NCBI GenBank assembly: GCA_049585195.1
Contig: JBAUZG010000199.1
Location: 1-64,000, forward strand
Source of the DNA: KBS-96 sp049585195
GTDB taxonomy: Bacteria; Acidobacteriota; Terriglobia; Bryobacterales; Bryobacteraceae
Length of the DNA: 64,000 nt
Reading direction: 5' to 3'
Both the position numbers and the translations under genes were made by a program. Positions 1 to 8,993 of the stretch are shown here, piece by piece (position 1 is the first letter of the stretch; each line of letters begins with the position of its first letter). The notes below the pieces were generated by a model. The model did no database searches. It was given only the letters and a program-made list of their open reading frames with translations, and was not told the origin of the DNA.

Positions 1-54
1 CGCGTCCTGCATCCTTATCCTGACGCTCGCTTCGACGCCACTCATCCTCAATAG

Positions 55-126
55 GAGCCGTATGCGTAAACGCGCACGTACGGATCTGTGCGGGGGGCGA
101 TCAGTGATGGTCGTCCCTACCGCGAC
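55..126 (+). ncRNA. Group II intron 3' end (domains V and VI)
   Basis: Positions 55-86 fit domain V: GAGCCGTATGCG pairs with CGCACGTACGGATC across a short AAA-containing loop, with the catalytic AGC at 56-58. Positions 88-126 fit domain VI: GGGGCGATCA pairs with TGGTCGTCCC around a GTGA loop, and an unpaired A at 119 lies eight bases before the expected 3' end at 126, where a branch-point A belongs. Bases 1-54 are open in one frame up to a TAG and could be the end of the maturase/reverse transcriptase, but are too short to prove it. The rest of the intron lies outside the window. Confidence 0.75.
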
Positions 127-127
127 A

Positions 128-176
128 ATGGCCGCTGGTGAGCGCGAGGCGCGCTGTACTCTCCAAGTGGCGCGTC
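128..176. repeat. Dispersed repeat R3, copy 1
   Basis: About 49 bp beginning ATGGCCGCTGGTGAGCGCG closely match 3512-3560. On the minus strand both copies read as the peptide APRAHQRP, but neither sits in a convincing gene. This copy lies directly after the group II intron 3' end, so it may be the intron's target exon; the other copy lies at the broken end of a permease gene. Confidence 0.6.
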
Positions 177-274
177 ATCCAGGAGCATGACGGCCCCCGA
201 GGGAAACGGGGTAAGCGCCTTCAATGGTTCGGGTTCGGTTTTTGATGCCAAGTTCGCAATTGCGTTACAACTGA

Positions 275-314
275 CGTCCATATCTTGACAATCAGGATGG
301 ACGGGCGCTACCAT
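275..314 (+). promoter_or_regulatory. Promoter with inverted repeat before padR 1
   Basis: TTGACA at 285-290 and TACCAT at 309-314 are 18 bp apart. An inverted repeat, CGTCCAT at 275-281 and ATGGACG at 297-303, brackets the -35 box. PadR proteins usually repress their own promoters, so this is a candidate operator. The start codon follows at 327. Confidence 0.45.
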
Positions 315-326
315 GTGATTGCTTCG

Positions 327-662
327 ATGAGCAGCGCGAATACGGATGTGATTCAGGGGACCTTGGACATGCTGATTCTGAAGACGTTGAGCCTGGACCC
401 TATGCATGGTTTCGGCATTGCCCGACGGATCGAGCAAATCACGCAGAACGTTTTCAAGGTGAACGCCGGCTCGCTGTTAACCGCGCTGCAGCGACTGGAG
501 CGAAATGGCTGGTTGGATGCGGATTGGCAGGTAACAGAGAACTCGCGCCGGGCAAAGGTTTATCGCCTCACGCAGACAGGTAGAAAGCAACTACAAAGCG
601 AGACCGTAGATTGGCAACGCCGGTCGTCCGCGATTTCACGATTGCTCAAGGCGCAGGCTTAG
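327..662 (+). CDS. PadR-family transcriptional regulator (acidobacterial type)
   Basis: A 111-residue winged-helix regulator. It shows the PadR N-terminal signature VIQGTLDMLILKTLSL, the MHGFGIARRI helix, and the wing motif LLTALQRLERNGWL followed by RRAKVYRLTQTGRKQL. I chose the ATG at 327 because a TTG at 285 in the same frame forms the -35 box, and homologues here begin a few residues before the IQGTLD motif. It ends five bases before an ADOP permease, so the two are probably co-transcribed. This fits the known acidobacterial PadR family (TIGR03433 type), which habitually sits beside orphan permeases. The signal it senses is unknown. Confidence 0.9.
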   Translation: MSSANTDVIQGTLDMLILKTLSLDPMHGFGIARRIEQITQNVFKVNAGSLLTALQRLERNGWLDADWQVTENSRRAKVYRLTQTGRKQLQSETVDWQRRSSAISRLLKAQA

Positions 663-666
663 GCTC

Positions 667-3360
667 ATGTCGATCGCGCGGCAACTGGTGCGTGGGCTCC
701 GGAATCTGGTCCGGCGGGAGCGCGCCGATGAGGACCTTGCTGACGAGATCGACAATTATTTTGCCGAGGCGAAAGCCGACTTTGAAGCGCGCGGATTAGC
801 GGCACACGAAGCTGCTCGCGCAACTCGGCTGGCGCTCGGAAGCAGTACGGCGCTTCGCGAACATGTGCGGTCTTATGGCTGGGAAACCCTGATCGACGGC
901 GTATTTCAGGATCTGAGATACACGCTGCGCCGCTTGCGCGCGACTCCCGGTTTCACGCTGGTGAGCATCGGAACGCTTGCGTTGGGGCTCGGAGCGACGA
1001 GCGCCATCTTCAGCGTGATCAATGGTGTCTTACTGAAGCCGTTGCCGTACACGCATCCCGAGCAGCTAGTGTCTATATGGATGACAGCGCCCGGCGTCAA
1101 AATTACCGATCTGAACATGGCTCCGTCGGTGTATTTCACGATGCGCGACGAGCAGCGAGCCTTTCAGGCCGTGAGCATGTTCGGGACCGGAGGCATGTTC
1201 GTTACCGGCAAGAGTCATCCCGAAGAGGTGCAAGCAATCTTCGCCACGCATGAACTGCTGCCGATCCTCGGGATTACGCCGCAACTCGGCCGATCCTTCA
1301 CGTCCGAAGACGACGACCCGGACGGCGAGCGCACGGTTATGATCTCCGACGGATACTGGCGTTCGCATTTCGGCGGGAATCGTACAGTGCTGGGCCGGCG
1401 CATCAACATCGAAGGCAATCAGGCCTCGATCATCGGCGTACTGCCGCCATCGTTTGAGTTCATGGATCGGAAACCCGATCTGCTCCTGCCTTTGCGGGTG
1501 AAACGTTCCGGTTTGCATTTACTCGGTTTCAGCTATTTGGGCGTCGGGAGGCTTAAGCCCGGAGTAACGATCAAGCAAGCCAGCGCTGATTTTGCGCGCG
1601 TATTGCCCATGGTCGAGAAGCAGTTCCCACTGCCTCCGGGTATCACCCTAAGAATGTACGAAGATGCGCGGATCGCCCCGAATTTGCGGCCGTTAAAAAA
1701 AGATCTGGTTGGCGATATCGGAAATACTCTGTGGCTGCTAATGGCGACAGTCGGCATTGTTTTGTTGATCGCGTGTGCGAATGTTGCGAATCTTCTGCTA
1801 GTCCGAACCGAAGCGCGGCAGCAGGAGCTTGCAGTTCGTGCCGCACTGGGCGCCGCCGCAACGCGTATCGCCAGGGAACTCCTGTTTGAAAGCGTCCTGT
1901 TGGGCGTCATTGCCGGCGCAGTGGGACTCGCTTTGTGCCAGACCGCGCTGAAAGTGCTCTCAGCATCGGATCTGGTGCACTTGCCACGTTCGGGCAACAT
2001 CAAAGTCGATGGTCGGGTATTGTTGTTCACAATTGCCGTGTCAATTGCGTTCAGCGCCCTATTCGGCTTGATCCCTGTTTTGCGGTACGTCCGGCCCCGG
2101 CTTGCGAATGCGCTTCACAGTGGGGGCCGGTTGATGAGCCATAGCAAGAATCGTCAGCAGGTGCGGAGCTTTCTTGTGGTTCTCCAAGTAGCGCTTGCAC
2201 TGGTTCTGCTGGTCACGGCAGGACTGATGATCCGCACTTTCCGCAATCTGCACAATGTCGACCCGGGATTCACGGATGCCCACCAGGTTCAGACCCTGAG
2301 AATCGGAATCACGGATGAAGAGGTGAAAGAACCTGAACGTGTGATCCGGATGGAAGAGGCGATGCTCGACAAGACGAAGGCGGTCAATGGGGTAATTTCG
2401 GCTTCTATAATTTCGTCTGTTCCCATGGGCGGCGGGAAATCAGATAATCCTGTATACGCGGCGGACAAAACGTACAGTGAAGGAAAAATTGCTCCGCTGC
2501 GCCGCTACAAATCAATTGGGCCGGGATACTTCGCAACCATGGGGCAGCGAATGCTGGCAGGCCGTGACCTTACTTGGGCTGACATTTATAACGGCGGCAC
2601 GGTCGCGATTGTATCCGAGAATACGGCACGCGATCTTTGGGGAGCCCCGCAAGTGGCTCTCGGGAAACGTATCCGTCCAAACGAGAAAGACGACTGGCGC
2701 GAAGTCATCGGAGTAGTGGCCAATGAGCACTCAGACGGCGTTGACAAGCCCGCGCCCGCGATCGTCTACTGGCCATTGCTTACGAGGAACTTCGAAGGCA
2801 CGCCGCTGGACGTGCAACGTTACGTTTCATTCGTGATTCGCACTCCGCGAGCCGGCTCCCTATCCCTTCAGAAGGAGGTTCAGAACGCGCTTTGGAGTAT
2901 CGACTCGAACCTCCCGATTGAACAAACCGACACTCTGGAAACGTTCTACAACCGGTCGCTCGCACGTATGTCTTTCACGCTGTTGCTACTGGCGATTGCC
3001 GGAAGCATCGCCCTAGTTCTGGGGCTTGTGGGTATATACGGCGCAGTTTCGTATTCCGTCACCCAACGCACGAGGGAAATTGGCATCCGGCTTGCCCTCG
3101 GCGCACCGGTTACGAATGTCACAACTGCTTTTGTCCGCAGCGGCGTGATGCTGTCAGCGCTTGGCTGCGGATGCGGGCTCGCCGCGGCGCTTGCCTTAGC
3201 ACCACTGATGAAATCCCTGCTGTTTTCAGTCAGTCCGTCCGACCCGCTCACTTATGCTGCGATGTCGGCGAGTCTGATCATAACCGCAGCGCTCGCCAGT
3301 TACTTCCCCGCAAGGAAAGCGACTAGGGTCGATCCGGTCGAAGCGTTACGGGCGGAGTAA
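667..3360 (+). CDS. ADOP-family ABC transporter permease (MacB/FtsX type)
   Basis: An 897-residue inner-membrane protein of the acidobacterial duplicated orphan permease family (TIGR03434 type). A cytoplasmic N-terminal segment (about 1-90) is followed by a first membrane helix (about 94-120, TLALGLGATSAIFSV), a large MacB-type periplasmic domain, an FtsX core (IVLLIACANVANLLLVR, then RQQELAVRAALGA), a second periplasmic domain, and a second FtsX core (IALVLGLVGIYGAVSYSV, then REIGIRLALGA). No ATPase gene is nearby, as is usual for the family. Related MacB permeases work by mechanotransmission in efflux of peptides or lipoproteins; the substrate here is not known. It follows padR by four bases. 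Confidence 0.93.
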   Translation: MSIARQLVRGLRNLVRRERADEDLADEIDNYFAEAKADFEARGLAAHEAARATRLALGSSTALREHVRSYGWETLIDGVFQDLRYTLRRLRATPGFTLVSIGTLALGLGATSAIFSVINGVLLKPLPYTHPEQLVSIWMTAPGVKITDLNMAPSVYFTMRDEQRAFQAVSMFGTGGMFVTGKSHPEEVQAIFATHELLPILGITPQLGRSFTSEDDDPDGERTVMISDGYWRSHFGGNRTVLGRRINIEGNQASIIGVLPPSFEFMDRKPDLLLPLRVKRSGLHLLGFSYLGVGRLKPGVTIKQASADFARVLPMVEKQFPLPPGITLRMYEDARIAPNLRPLKKDLVGDIGNTLWLLMATVGIVLLIACANVANLLLVRTEARQQELAVRAALGAAATRIARELLFESVLLGVIAGAVGLALCQTALKVLSASDLVHLPRSGNIKVDGRVLLFTIAVSIAFSALFGLIPVLRYVRPRLANALHSGGRLMSHSKNRQQVRSFLVVLQVALALVLLVTAGLMIRTFRNLHNVDPGFTDAHQVQTLRIGITDEEVKEPERVIRMEEAMLDKTKAVNGVISASIISSVPMGGGKSDNPVYAADKTYSEGKIAPLRRYKSIGPGYFATMGQRMLAGRDLTWADIYNGGTVAIVSENTARDLWGAPQVALGKRIRPNEKDDWREVIGVVANEHSDGVDKPAPAIVYWPLLTRNFEGTPLDVQRYVSFVIRTPRAGSLSLQKEVQNALWSIDSNLPIEQTDTLETFYNRSLARMSFTLLLLAIAGSIALVLGLVGIYGAVSYSVTQRTREIGIRLALGAPVTNVTTAFVRSGVMLSALGCGCGLAAALALAPLMKSLLFSVSPSDPLTYAAMSASLIITAALASYFPARKATRVDPVEALRAE

Positions 3361-3511
3361 AAGGCTGCTCACCATCGAACATATGAGGCTGCAACGCCAG
3401 CCGGAGGAACCCGACTGGATTGGCACAATCTGGACATTGAGGGGTTCAGCCCGAGTTCAGCCCTCTAAGACGAGCACTGCTGTTCAGAGTGGTTAGTCAG
3501 AGATCCGGAGG

Positions 3512-3560
3512 ATGGCCGTTGGTGAGCGCGAGGCGCGATGTACTCTTCGAGTTGCCCGTT
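3512..3560. repeat. Dispersed repeat R3, copy 2
   Basis: About 49 bp matching 128-176 with a handful of substitutions. It lies in the 298-bp gap between two convergent permease genes, about 100 bp beyond the point where the second one is truncated. Nothing else was recognised in 3361-3658. Confidence 0.6.
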
Positions 3561-3658
3561 GTCGGGTAAGGCAATGGCGCGGACCGGGCTTCGAATGATG
3601 GCGACGTCTCCATCGCCTCCCCTAAAATTCCGTACGCGGGTTTTTCCCCGGTACGGCT

Positions 3659-4798
3659 TCAAGGCCGGAATTTCAGACGAGGCCTTCCCAGCGTACGCGC
3701 CAGCATCAGATGTGCCACGTTGGCGCAGGCAATCAGAAGTACGAAACCTACCGCGCCAAGCATCATCAGCAACGGCGTTTCAACGTTCCCGACAACGTTT
3801 TCTTTGAGTGGCCTGACTACGACGTTACGGTTGGTAGCGGGATATTCTTTTTCCAAACGCCCGGTCACTCTAGCCATATCTGCCCGCGCCTGGGCAAGGG
3901 TCACACCCGGCTTCAGGCGTGCAAAAACCCGAAGATGATTTCCGCCTCTCTCATGCATGGTGGCCTCAAGCGTAGCCGGCGCCCACAACTCTGTGTGGGT
4001 CGCCCAGAATGGTGCAAACTTGAACCCCTGCGGCATGACGCCGATGACCGAGTAAGCCTCTCCATCCAATCTGATCAGCTTGCCTAGCACGTTACGGTCC
4101 CCGCTAAACCGCCGCTGCCAAAGCGCATAACTCAAGACCGCCTCACGATTCGAACCTTCGCGATCTTCACCTTTCGCGAAGAGGCGGCCTAGCAATGGCT
4201 CGACGCCGAGCGTCGGCAGCATGTTCTGCGTGACTTCCAGCCCGAAAAGGTGCTCAGCAGGATGGCTGTCAGAGCGATCGCTGCTGCTGATGTTAGGACT
4301 CCAGTAATCGGCTGCGCCCATTGCCTGGAACGCGTGGCTCTGGTCACGCCAATCCATGTAATTAGCCGTCGCGACTGGCCCAGTCCCGTTATGCAAAATG
4401 GTCACCAGGCGATCCGGATCCCGATATGCCAGCGGTTGTAAGACCACGGCATTCACGACGCCGAAAATGGCGGTATTAGCTCCAATCCCCAGAGCAAGAG
4501 CAATTGCAGCGACGCATGTGAAACCGGGCGTATGCAACAGACTTCGCCATCCGTACCCAATGTCCTTCACCAGATTCTCAATCCACATGTAGGAACGTGT
4601 TTCGCGGTGCAGTTCCTTTACGGACTCCACGTTTCCATAGCTTCGCTGCGCTGCCAGCTTCGCCTCAGCCGGAGGCAGGCCGCTCCTCTCGAAATTGTCC
4701 TGCAGGATGCGTAGATGGGACTCGATTTCTCGCTTAAGTTCGTTCTCCGCCCGTACTGCCCCGAACAAGCTGGCAACTCTTTTAAAAAACCGTCGCAT
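3659..4798 (-). pseudogene. Truncated ADOP-family permease
   Basis: A 379-residue remnant of a protein that should be about 800-900 residues long. It keeps the N-terminal cytoplasmic segment, first helix (IALALGIGANTAIFGVVNAV), the first MacB-type periplasmic domain, and the start of the first FtsX core (FVLLIACANVAHLMLAR). The reading frame then runs into an unrelated tail, LGRPRLKFRP, and stops. The rest of the FtsX core and the entire second half are missing, so export function is unlikely. It starts three bases after the stop of its padR partner (4802-5149). The break lies next to repeat R3, suggesting loss by recombination or insertion followed by deletion. Confidence 0.85.
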
Positions 4799-4801
4799 AG
4801 A

Positions 4802-5149
4802 TCAAGCTCCTTCGGACAACAATCTCTCGACTAGCCCGGCCATCCGCCGCCAGCGCAACGCTTCCTGTTTCAGAGTCTTTTCTCCCGCCTTTGTAAGTGC
4901 GTAAAACTTCGCGTCACGATTGCTTTCCGTCTTGCCCCAGATGCCCTTGATTCTGCCCTGCTGTTCCAAGCGCACCAACGCTGGATACAGAGTCCCCTGG
5001 TTCAGATACAACAGATCATCAGACACTTGCTGTAAGCGGGCAGCAATGGCGTAAGAGTGCTGCGATCCCATCGTCTGAAGCGTCCTGAGAACAATCAGGT
5101 CCAGCGTTCCCTGAAGGAGTGCGATTCGGTCAGATCGTTCACTTGACAT
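4802..5149 (-). CDS. PadR-family transcriptional regulator
   Basis: A complete 115-residue PadR protein: LLQGTLDLIVLRTLQTMG, then QHSYAIAARL, LNQGTLYPALVRLEQQGRI and RDAKFYALTKAGEKTL. It has an intact winged-helix domain and the short C-terminal dimerisation helix. It is followed by a truncated ADOP permease after three bases, so the regulator has outlived its likely target. The ATG at 5149 is used; it lies inside one arm of an inverted repeat (see 5142-5200). Confidence 0.9.
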   Translation of the reverse strand: MSSERSDRIALLQGTLDLIVLRTLQTMGSQHSYAIAARLQQVSDDLLYLNQGTLYPALVRLEQQGRIKGIWGKTESNRDAKFYALTKAGEKTLKQEALRWRRMAGLVERLLSEGA

Positions 5150-5200
5150 CCAAGTACACCATTATGTCGAACATATGCCATCTTTCACTAGAATGTCAAG
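5142..5200 (-). promoter_or_regulatory. Promoter/operator of padR 2
   Basis: On the minus strand TTGACA (5199-5194) and TATGTT (5175-5170) are 18 bp apart, upstream of the ATG at 5149. An 8-bp perfect inverted repeat, CTTGACAT (5142-5149) and ATGTCAAG (5193-5200), covers the start codon and the -35. An ATGT-N3-ACAT palindrome at 5164-5174 overlaps the -10. ATGT/ACAT half-sites are known in PadR operators, so autorepression is likely. Nothing coding was recognised between here and 5517. Confidence 0.5.
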
Positions 5201-5517
5201 TGCTCGACCGTGGCCGATGATCACTTTTCCGGATGGTGCGTCAACAATCTGGAAACAACATTCAAGGAGCTCAGTAACCCCGCCGCGTCGGCGAAATCTG
5301 TGGGTAAGCTGGTACGCACCAAGGGTGAGCGTTGACCTGTTTCTTCCCTAGCCAGTTTCTTTTTCTTGAAACCAGTCTGGCTTCCAGCTTGTGCAAAACC
5401 ACGGTGCAGGCTCAGGTAGTGTCTCAGTTTGAATTTCGGCTTTCGGTGGAAAGCTGAAAGTCCGTCGCGCTCTCGCGTCCGGTTGTTCCGGCGAGAATGT
5501 TGTGATGCAATTGAGGA

Positions 5518-6312
5518 ATGCCAGCCGCGTTAGACGCCTCGCCGTTCGCCGGCACGGCACCGTATTATGACCGTTTTCGTGCGCCATACGCTCAGGCGGC
5601 AATCGATTTCATTGTCGAGCGCTACAGTCTTAGCAAGGGCGTCCGCGCCCTAGATTTGGGATGCGGTCCGGGCACGATCGCAATCCCGCTTTCCTACACC
5701 GTCGGCGAGGTTGTCGCCGTCGATTCAGATGCAGACATGGTCGCCGCGGGGCGACGTTTGGCCGCATCACGGGGCCGACACAACATCCAGTGGTTGCGGT
5801 CCAGGGCCGAGGACATTCCGCTCGGGGCGGAGCGGTTTCGAATCACCACAATCGGGCACGCCTTTCACTGGATGGACCGTGACGAGGTGCTCCGGAAGCT
5901 CGCCATCCTCCTAGCAGACGGAGGAGGACTGGCGCTCGTGAACGCAGGCAAGCGACGTCCGCAAGAGAGTTGGGAACCGGTCGCAGACCAGGTCGTCGCA
6001 AAATTCCTTGGCCCGCGAAATCGACATCCGAAATCCAATCCGCAAGAACCTGAACACGAACCCGCGCTGGTCCGGTCAGAATACTTCTCCAATTTCGCGG
6101 CGCATGAGTTTCCGAGTACGATCACGCGGGACATAAATTCGATCATCGGATGCGTCTATTCAATGTCAAGTTCCGCCAGGCCATTGTTCGGCGACAATGC
6201 TAAGGCGTTTGAGGCGGCACTAACAAAAGCGCTGCTCAGCCTGAATCCGGCTGGCGTTTTCAACGAACAGGTCGAGACCGAAGTCGTCATCGCGCCCAAG
6301 AGGGCCCGTTAG
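5518..6312 (+). CDS. Class I SAM-dependent methyltransferase
   Basis: A 264-residue methyltransferase of the methyltransferase-11 kind. Motif I is ALDLGCGPGTIAIPL (about residues 43-57), followed by the acidic end of strand 2 (VVAVDSDADMV), which binds SAM, and a motif IV/post-I region around FRITTIGHAFHWMDRDEVL. The FHWMD motif is common in a group of uncharacterised methyltransferases related to ubiquinone/menaquinone-biosynthesis and polyketide enzymes. The substrate cannot be named. It stands alone, on the plus strand, between the padR 2 promoter and a degenerate VOC fragment. Confidence 0.85.
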   Translation: MPAALDASPFAGTAPYYDRFRAPYAQAAIDFIVERYSLSKGVRALDLGCGPGTIAIPLSYTVGEVVAVDSDADMVAAGRRLAASRGRHNIQWLRSRAEDIPLGAERFRITTIGHAFHWMDRDEVLRKLAILLADGGGLALVNAGKRRPQESWEPVADQVVAKFLGPRNRHPKSNPQEPEHEPALVRSEYFSNFAAHEFPSTITRDINSIIGCVYSMSSSARPLFGDNAKAFEAALTKALLSLNPAGVFNEQVETEVVIAPKRAR

Positions 6313-6394
6313 GGTCCGGACCCGTGGGACGCCGACGGCTTTAACCGACATGTCTGGATGGCTGGTGCAACGGGCGTTCCCAGCCCCCGCTACG

Positions 6395-6499
6395 GGTCAA
6401 AGCAGAATTCTTTTTCGCTTGCGGAAATACCGAGAGGTAAAACTCCGCAGCGTCTTCGGCGTTGTCGTTGAACCAAAGAAACGGTGTGATCTTGTTCAT
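6395..6499 (-). pseudogene. N-terminal fragment of a VOC/PhnB-like protein
   Basis: From an ATG at 6499 the minus strand reads MNKITPFLWFNDNAEDAAEF and continues YLSVFPQAKK. This is the opening of PhnB-like VOC-fold proteins (the 3-demethylubiquinone-9 3-methyltransferase-like family), normally about 150 residues long. Similarity ends after about 35 residues and the frame becomes unrelated. The rest of the gene is not found nearby, so this is a remnant. Confidence 0.65.
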
Positions 6500-6602
6500 G
6501 CTCTGGCCTCCACTTCGATGGTATCTATCGTCGAAGCCGCAGAGGCCGGCGCCCAAATTCAATTTGACAAGTCGGCAACCTGGGCGTGTGGGTCAGTTGC
6601 AT

Positions 6603-6757
6603 GATCGTCGGCAATCCGGACAATGGTCGGCTGGAGGCCATCAGCGAATCCGTGTCAGTGGTTCAAAAACCGGGTTATCGCCGACTGAGCCGAGGCCGGC
6701 CGTGGGCCGGGCGGGCCGGGTTTCTCAATGGACGACAAGCGCACTTTTCCGAGGACT
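6603..6757 (+). repeat. Dispersed repeat R1, copy a
   Basis: Contains the R1 modules in the usual order: GATCGTCGGCAATCCGGACA (6603-6622), AAACCGGGTTATCGCCGACT (6667-6686) and TCTCAATGGACGA (6723-6735). The middle is interrupted by a GC-rich stretch at 6690-6720. No coding content was recognised from 6500 to 7069. Confidence 0.6.
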
Positions 6758-7069
6758 GAACGGCACGATAACCGGAATGTGAAATCTATAGAATGCTTCC
6801 ACCCTAAGGTCGCCATTACGAAAACGAAGGTTTGCGCAATAAAGGTTCCTGAACATCGTCGAGGAGAACCTATCCCGGAGCGGAGAGCGCTCCGAATTGT
6901 AACCACTTGATACTCAAAAGAAGGCCGCCGCCAGGACGGATCTAGCTAGCCGGGCTGTAGCAGGCGTTCATTTTCCGGGAATCCCGTCGCTTCGCCAAGA
7001 ATCGCCAACGAACAAGCGATTAGCCGCGTCCTCGTAAGACTTCTCACAGCAATCCCGCAAAGCACTGCG

Positions 7070-8536
7070 CTATGACGAAGCAGGCGATCCGAACCAAGTG
7101 GTTAGCGTGTCAGCGAGCCCCTCCTGAGTTAGGTCTCCCACCCAGGCCACATATCCATCGGGCCGAACCAAAACGGCGGTCGGAGCAGTGACCGCTCCGA
7201 TTACCGGAAGCTCCCAGGTACCAAGGTATTTGGCATCGATCGACTGAACGCGATCTGCCCATGGACTAATGTCGAAGCTGCCGGGCTCACCGAGGTTGAG
7301 TAGCACCGGCCGGGCATCGTGCAGCAGGGTAAAGACGCGCAGCGGGCCGTTGTCGGTGACCAGGTCGAGATCGGGCATGCGGCGGCCCAGTAGCGGGTGC
7401 CCCTCGCCGAGGTCGTAGTGAATGTCCAGACCAGACATCATCGCGACGTATTGCTTGCGAGGCTCGTCCCTCTGCAGCAGCTCGGATATCATCTCGCGTA
7501 AGGCCTCGATCCGATCATCGGCGCGGTCAATCGCGGTGAGCGCCATGGTGTTGCGCAAGACGCGGGCACCGACGGGGTGCCGCTCGGCATGATAGGTCTC
7601 CAGGAGTTTCTCCGGTGATGTCCCATGGACCACCTGGGCGAGCTTCCATCCCAGATTCACCGCATCCTGGACACCGATGTTGAGTCCCTGTCCACCTTTT
7701 GGGGAATGCACGTGCGCCGCGTCGCCGGCCAGGAGCACGCGTCCGTCCCGGTACGACGCTGCCTGCCGGGCCATATCGGTAAACCTCGAGATATAGGTGG
7801 CGCTGCGAAGACCATAATCCGTTCCGTAGACGGCGATGAGCGCCTCGCGGACGTCGCGTAGGTTCGGCTCGTCGCCTTCGCGGACGTGCCGTTCATTCAA
7901 CACCGCCCGCACGCGCTTGCCGTCCTCGAGTTTGGCCAAAGCATTGATGCCTTTTTCACCACGGCGGATGCCCCACTCCGGGTCTTCGGCCGTCTCCACC
8001 TCGGCAATCAAGTAGCTGGTTGACGGATCCCACCCTGGGAAGTCGATACCTGCCTTCTTGCGGATCAGGCTGCGCCCCCCGTCGCAACCGACGAGATACT
8101 TCGCCCGCAACGATTGGCTATCGGACAACTCGATGTCCACGCCGGTACCATCCTGTGTGAAACCCGTCACCTCACGTCCACGATAGATCGGCACGGCCAG
8201 TTCGCCGATCCAATCGGCCAGGATGCGCTCGATATGGGTCTGCCAGAGCGCGAGAAAGTAGTTGTGGCCAGTGGGCAGGTCACTCAGGTCGAGAGTAATA
8301 CCCGCGAAGGGTGCGCTCCGAACCACCTGCCCTTGCGAAACGAAGCGATCGGCGATTCCCCGCTGATGGAGTAACTCAATCGTGCGTACGTGCAGCCCGC
8401 CTGCGCGCAAGCCGGCGAGGTCCTGCCTTTCGCGCCGCTCGACGACAGCGACGTTGACCCGTGCCAAGGCCAATTCGCCTGCCAACATCAACCCGGTCGG
8501 ACCTCCACCGGCAATCACCACCGAATGCTCAGTCAT
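7070..8536 (-). CDS. FAD-dependent aromatic monooxygenase (PheA/TfdB type)
   Basis: About 488 residues; a group A flavoprotein hydroxylase. The N-terminal Rossmann motif VVIAGGGPTGLMLAGELA binds the FAD ADP part, the central YLVGCDGGRSLIRKKAG is the DG motif for FAD/NADPH, and LAGDAAHVHSPKGGQGLNIG is the GD motif for the FAD ribityl chain. A thioredoxin-like C-terminal domain follows, as in phenol hydroxylase relatives. Such enzymes hydroxylate phenols, polyketides or rifamycin-like compounds with NAD(P)H and oxygen; the substrate is not evident. I prefer the ATG at 8536 over 8542 because a GGAG lies eight bases before it. It stands alone. No gene was recognised in 8543-8993. Confidence 0.88.
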   Translation of the reverse strand: MTEHSVVIAGGGPTGLMLAGELALARVNVAVVERRERQDLAGLRAGGLHVRTIELLHQRGIADRFVSQGQVVRSAPFAGITLDLSDLPTGHNYFLALWQTHIERILADWIGELAVPIYRGREVTGFTQDGTGVDIELSDSQSLRAKYLVGCDGGRSLIRKKAGIDFPGWDPSTSYLIAEVETAEDPEWGIRRGEKGINALAKLEDGKRVRAVLNERHVREGDEPNLRDVREALIAVYGTDYGLRSATYISRFTDMARQAASYRDGRVLLAGDAAHVHSPKGGQGLNIGVQDAVNLGWKLAQVVHGTSPEKLLETYHAERHPVGARVLRNTMALTAIDRADDRIEALREMISELLQRDEPRKQYVAMMSGLDIHYDLGEGHPLLGRRMPDLDLVTDNGPLRVFTLLHDARPVLLNLGEPGSFDISPWADRVQSIDAKYLGTWELPVIGAVTAPTAVLVRPDGYVAWVGDLTQEGLADTLTTWFGSPASS

Positions 8537-8993
8537 CGCCATGCTCCGGTCGGCATCACACCGGTCGCGGCTGGCGCAGCACGTTCCTCGCCCGAGATAT
8601 GCACCGCAAATCCCGGCGTCGGCTCGACATCGCCACCCGACGCATAACTCGAAAACATCACGCGAATGTTTGACCCCCAGTTCCGTAAATTCTGGCTTTC
8701 AGTCGACGATTATGCGACACCTCCCGGCTCTTGCCGCAAGCCCCCCTTTGCACGGTATCCTGAGACTGGGGAGTGGCAAGTACGCTTCTTGGCCCGTTCG
8801 CCGCAGGCGCGCAAGTCCTTGCCCGCTTGGTATTCAGAGAAACTAGGCAAATTGAAAGAATTCGCCTACTTCGTCGAACGCGTCCAACGTGCGGTTCGGC
8901 GTCATGCCCGCACGGTTCTAGCTTCGACCTCACGGCGCTTTTCCGTAAACCGTGTATCTCGACCTCTCAACGATGAAGTTAAAGGTGCACGTT

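Noticed and set aside
117..437. Minus-strand ORF of 106 codons at the left edge
   Set aside because: It crosses the intron end, repeat R3 and the padR promoter, and has no family resemblance; the shared APRAHQRP peptide comes from the repeat DNA.
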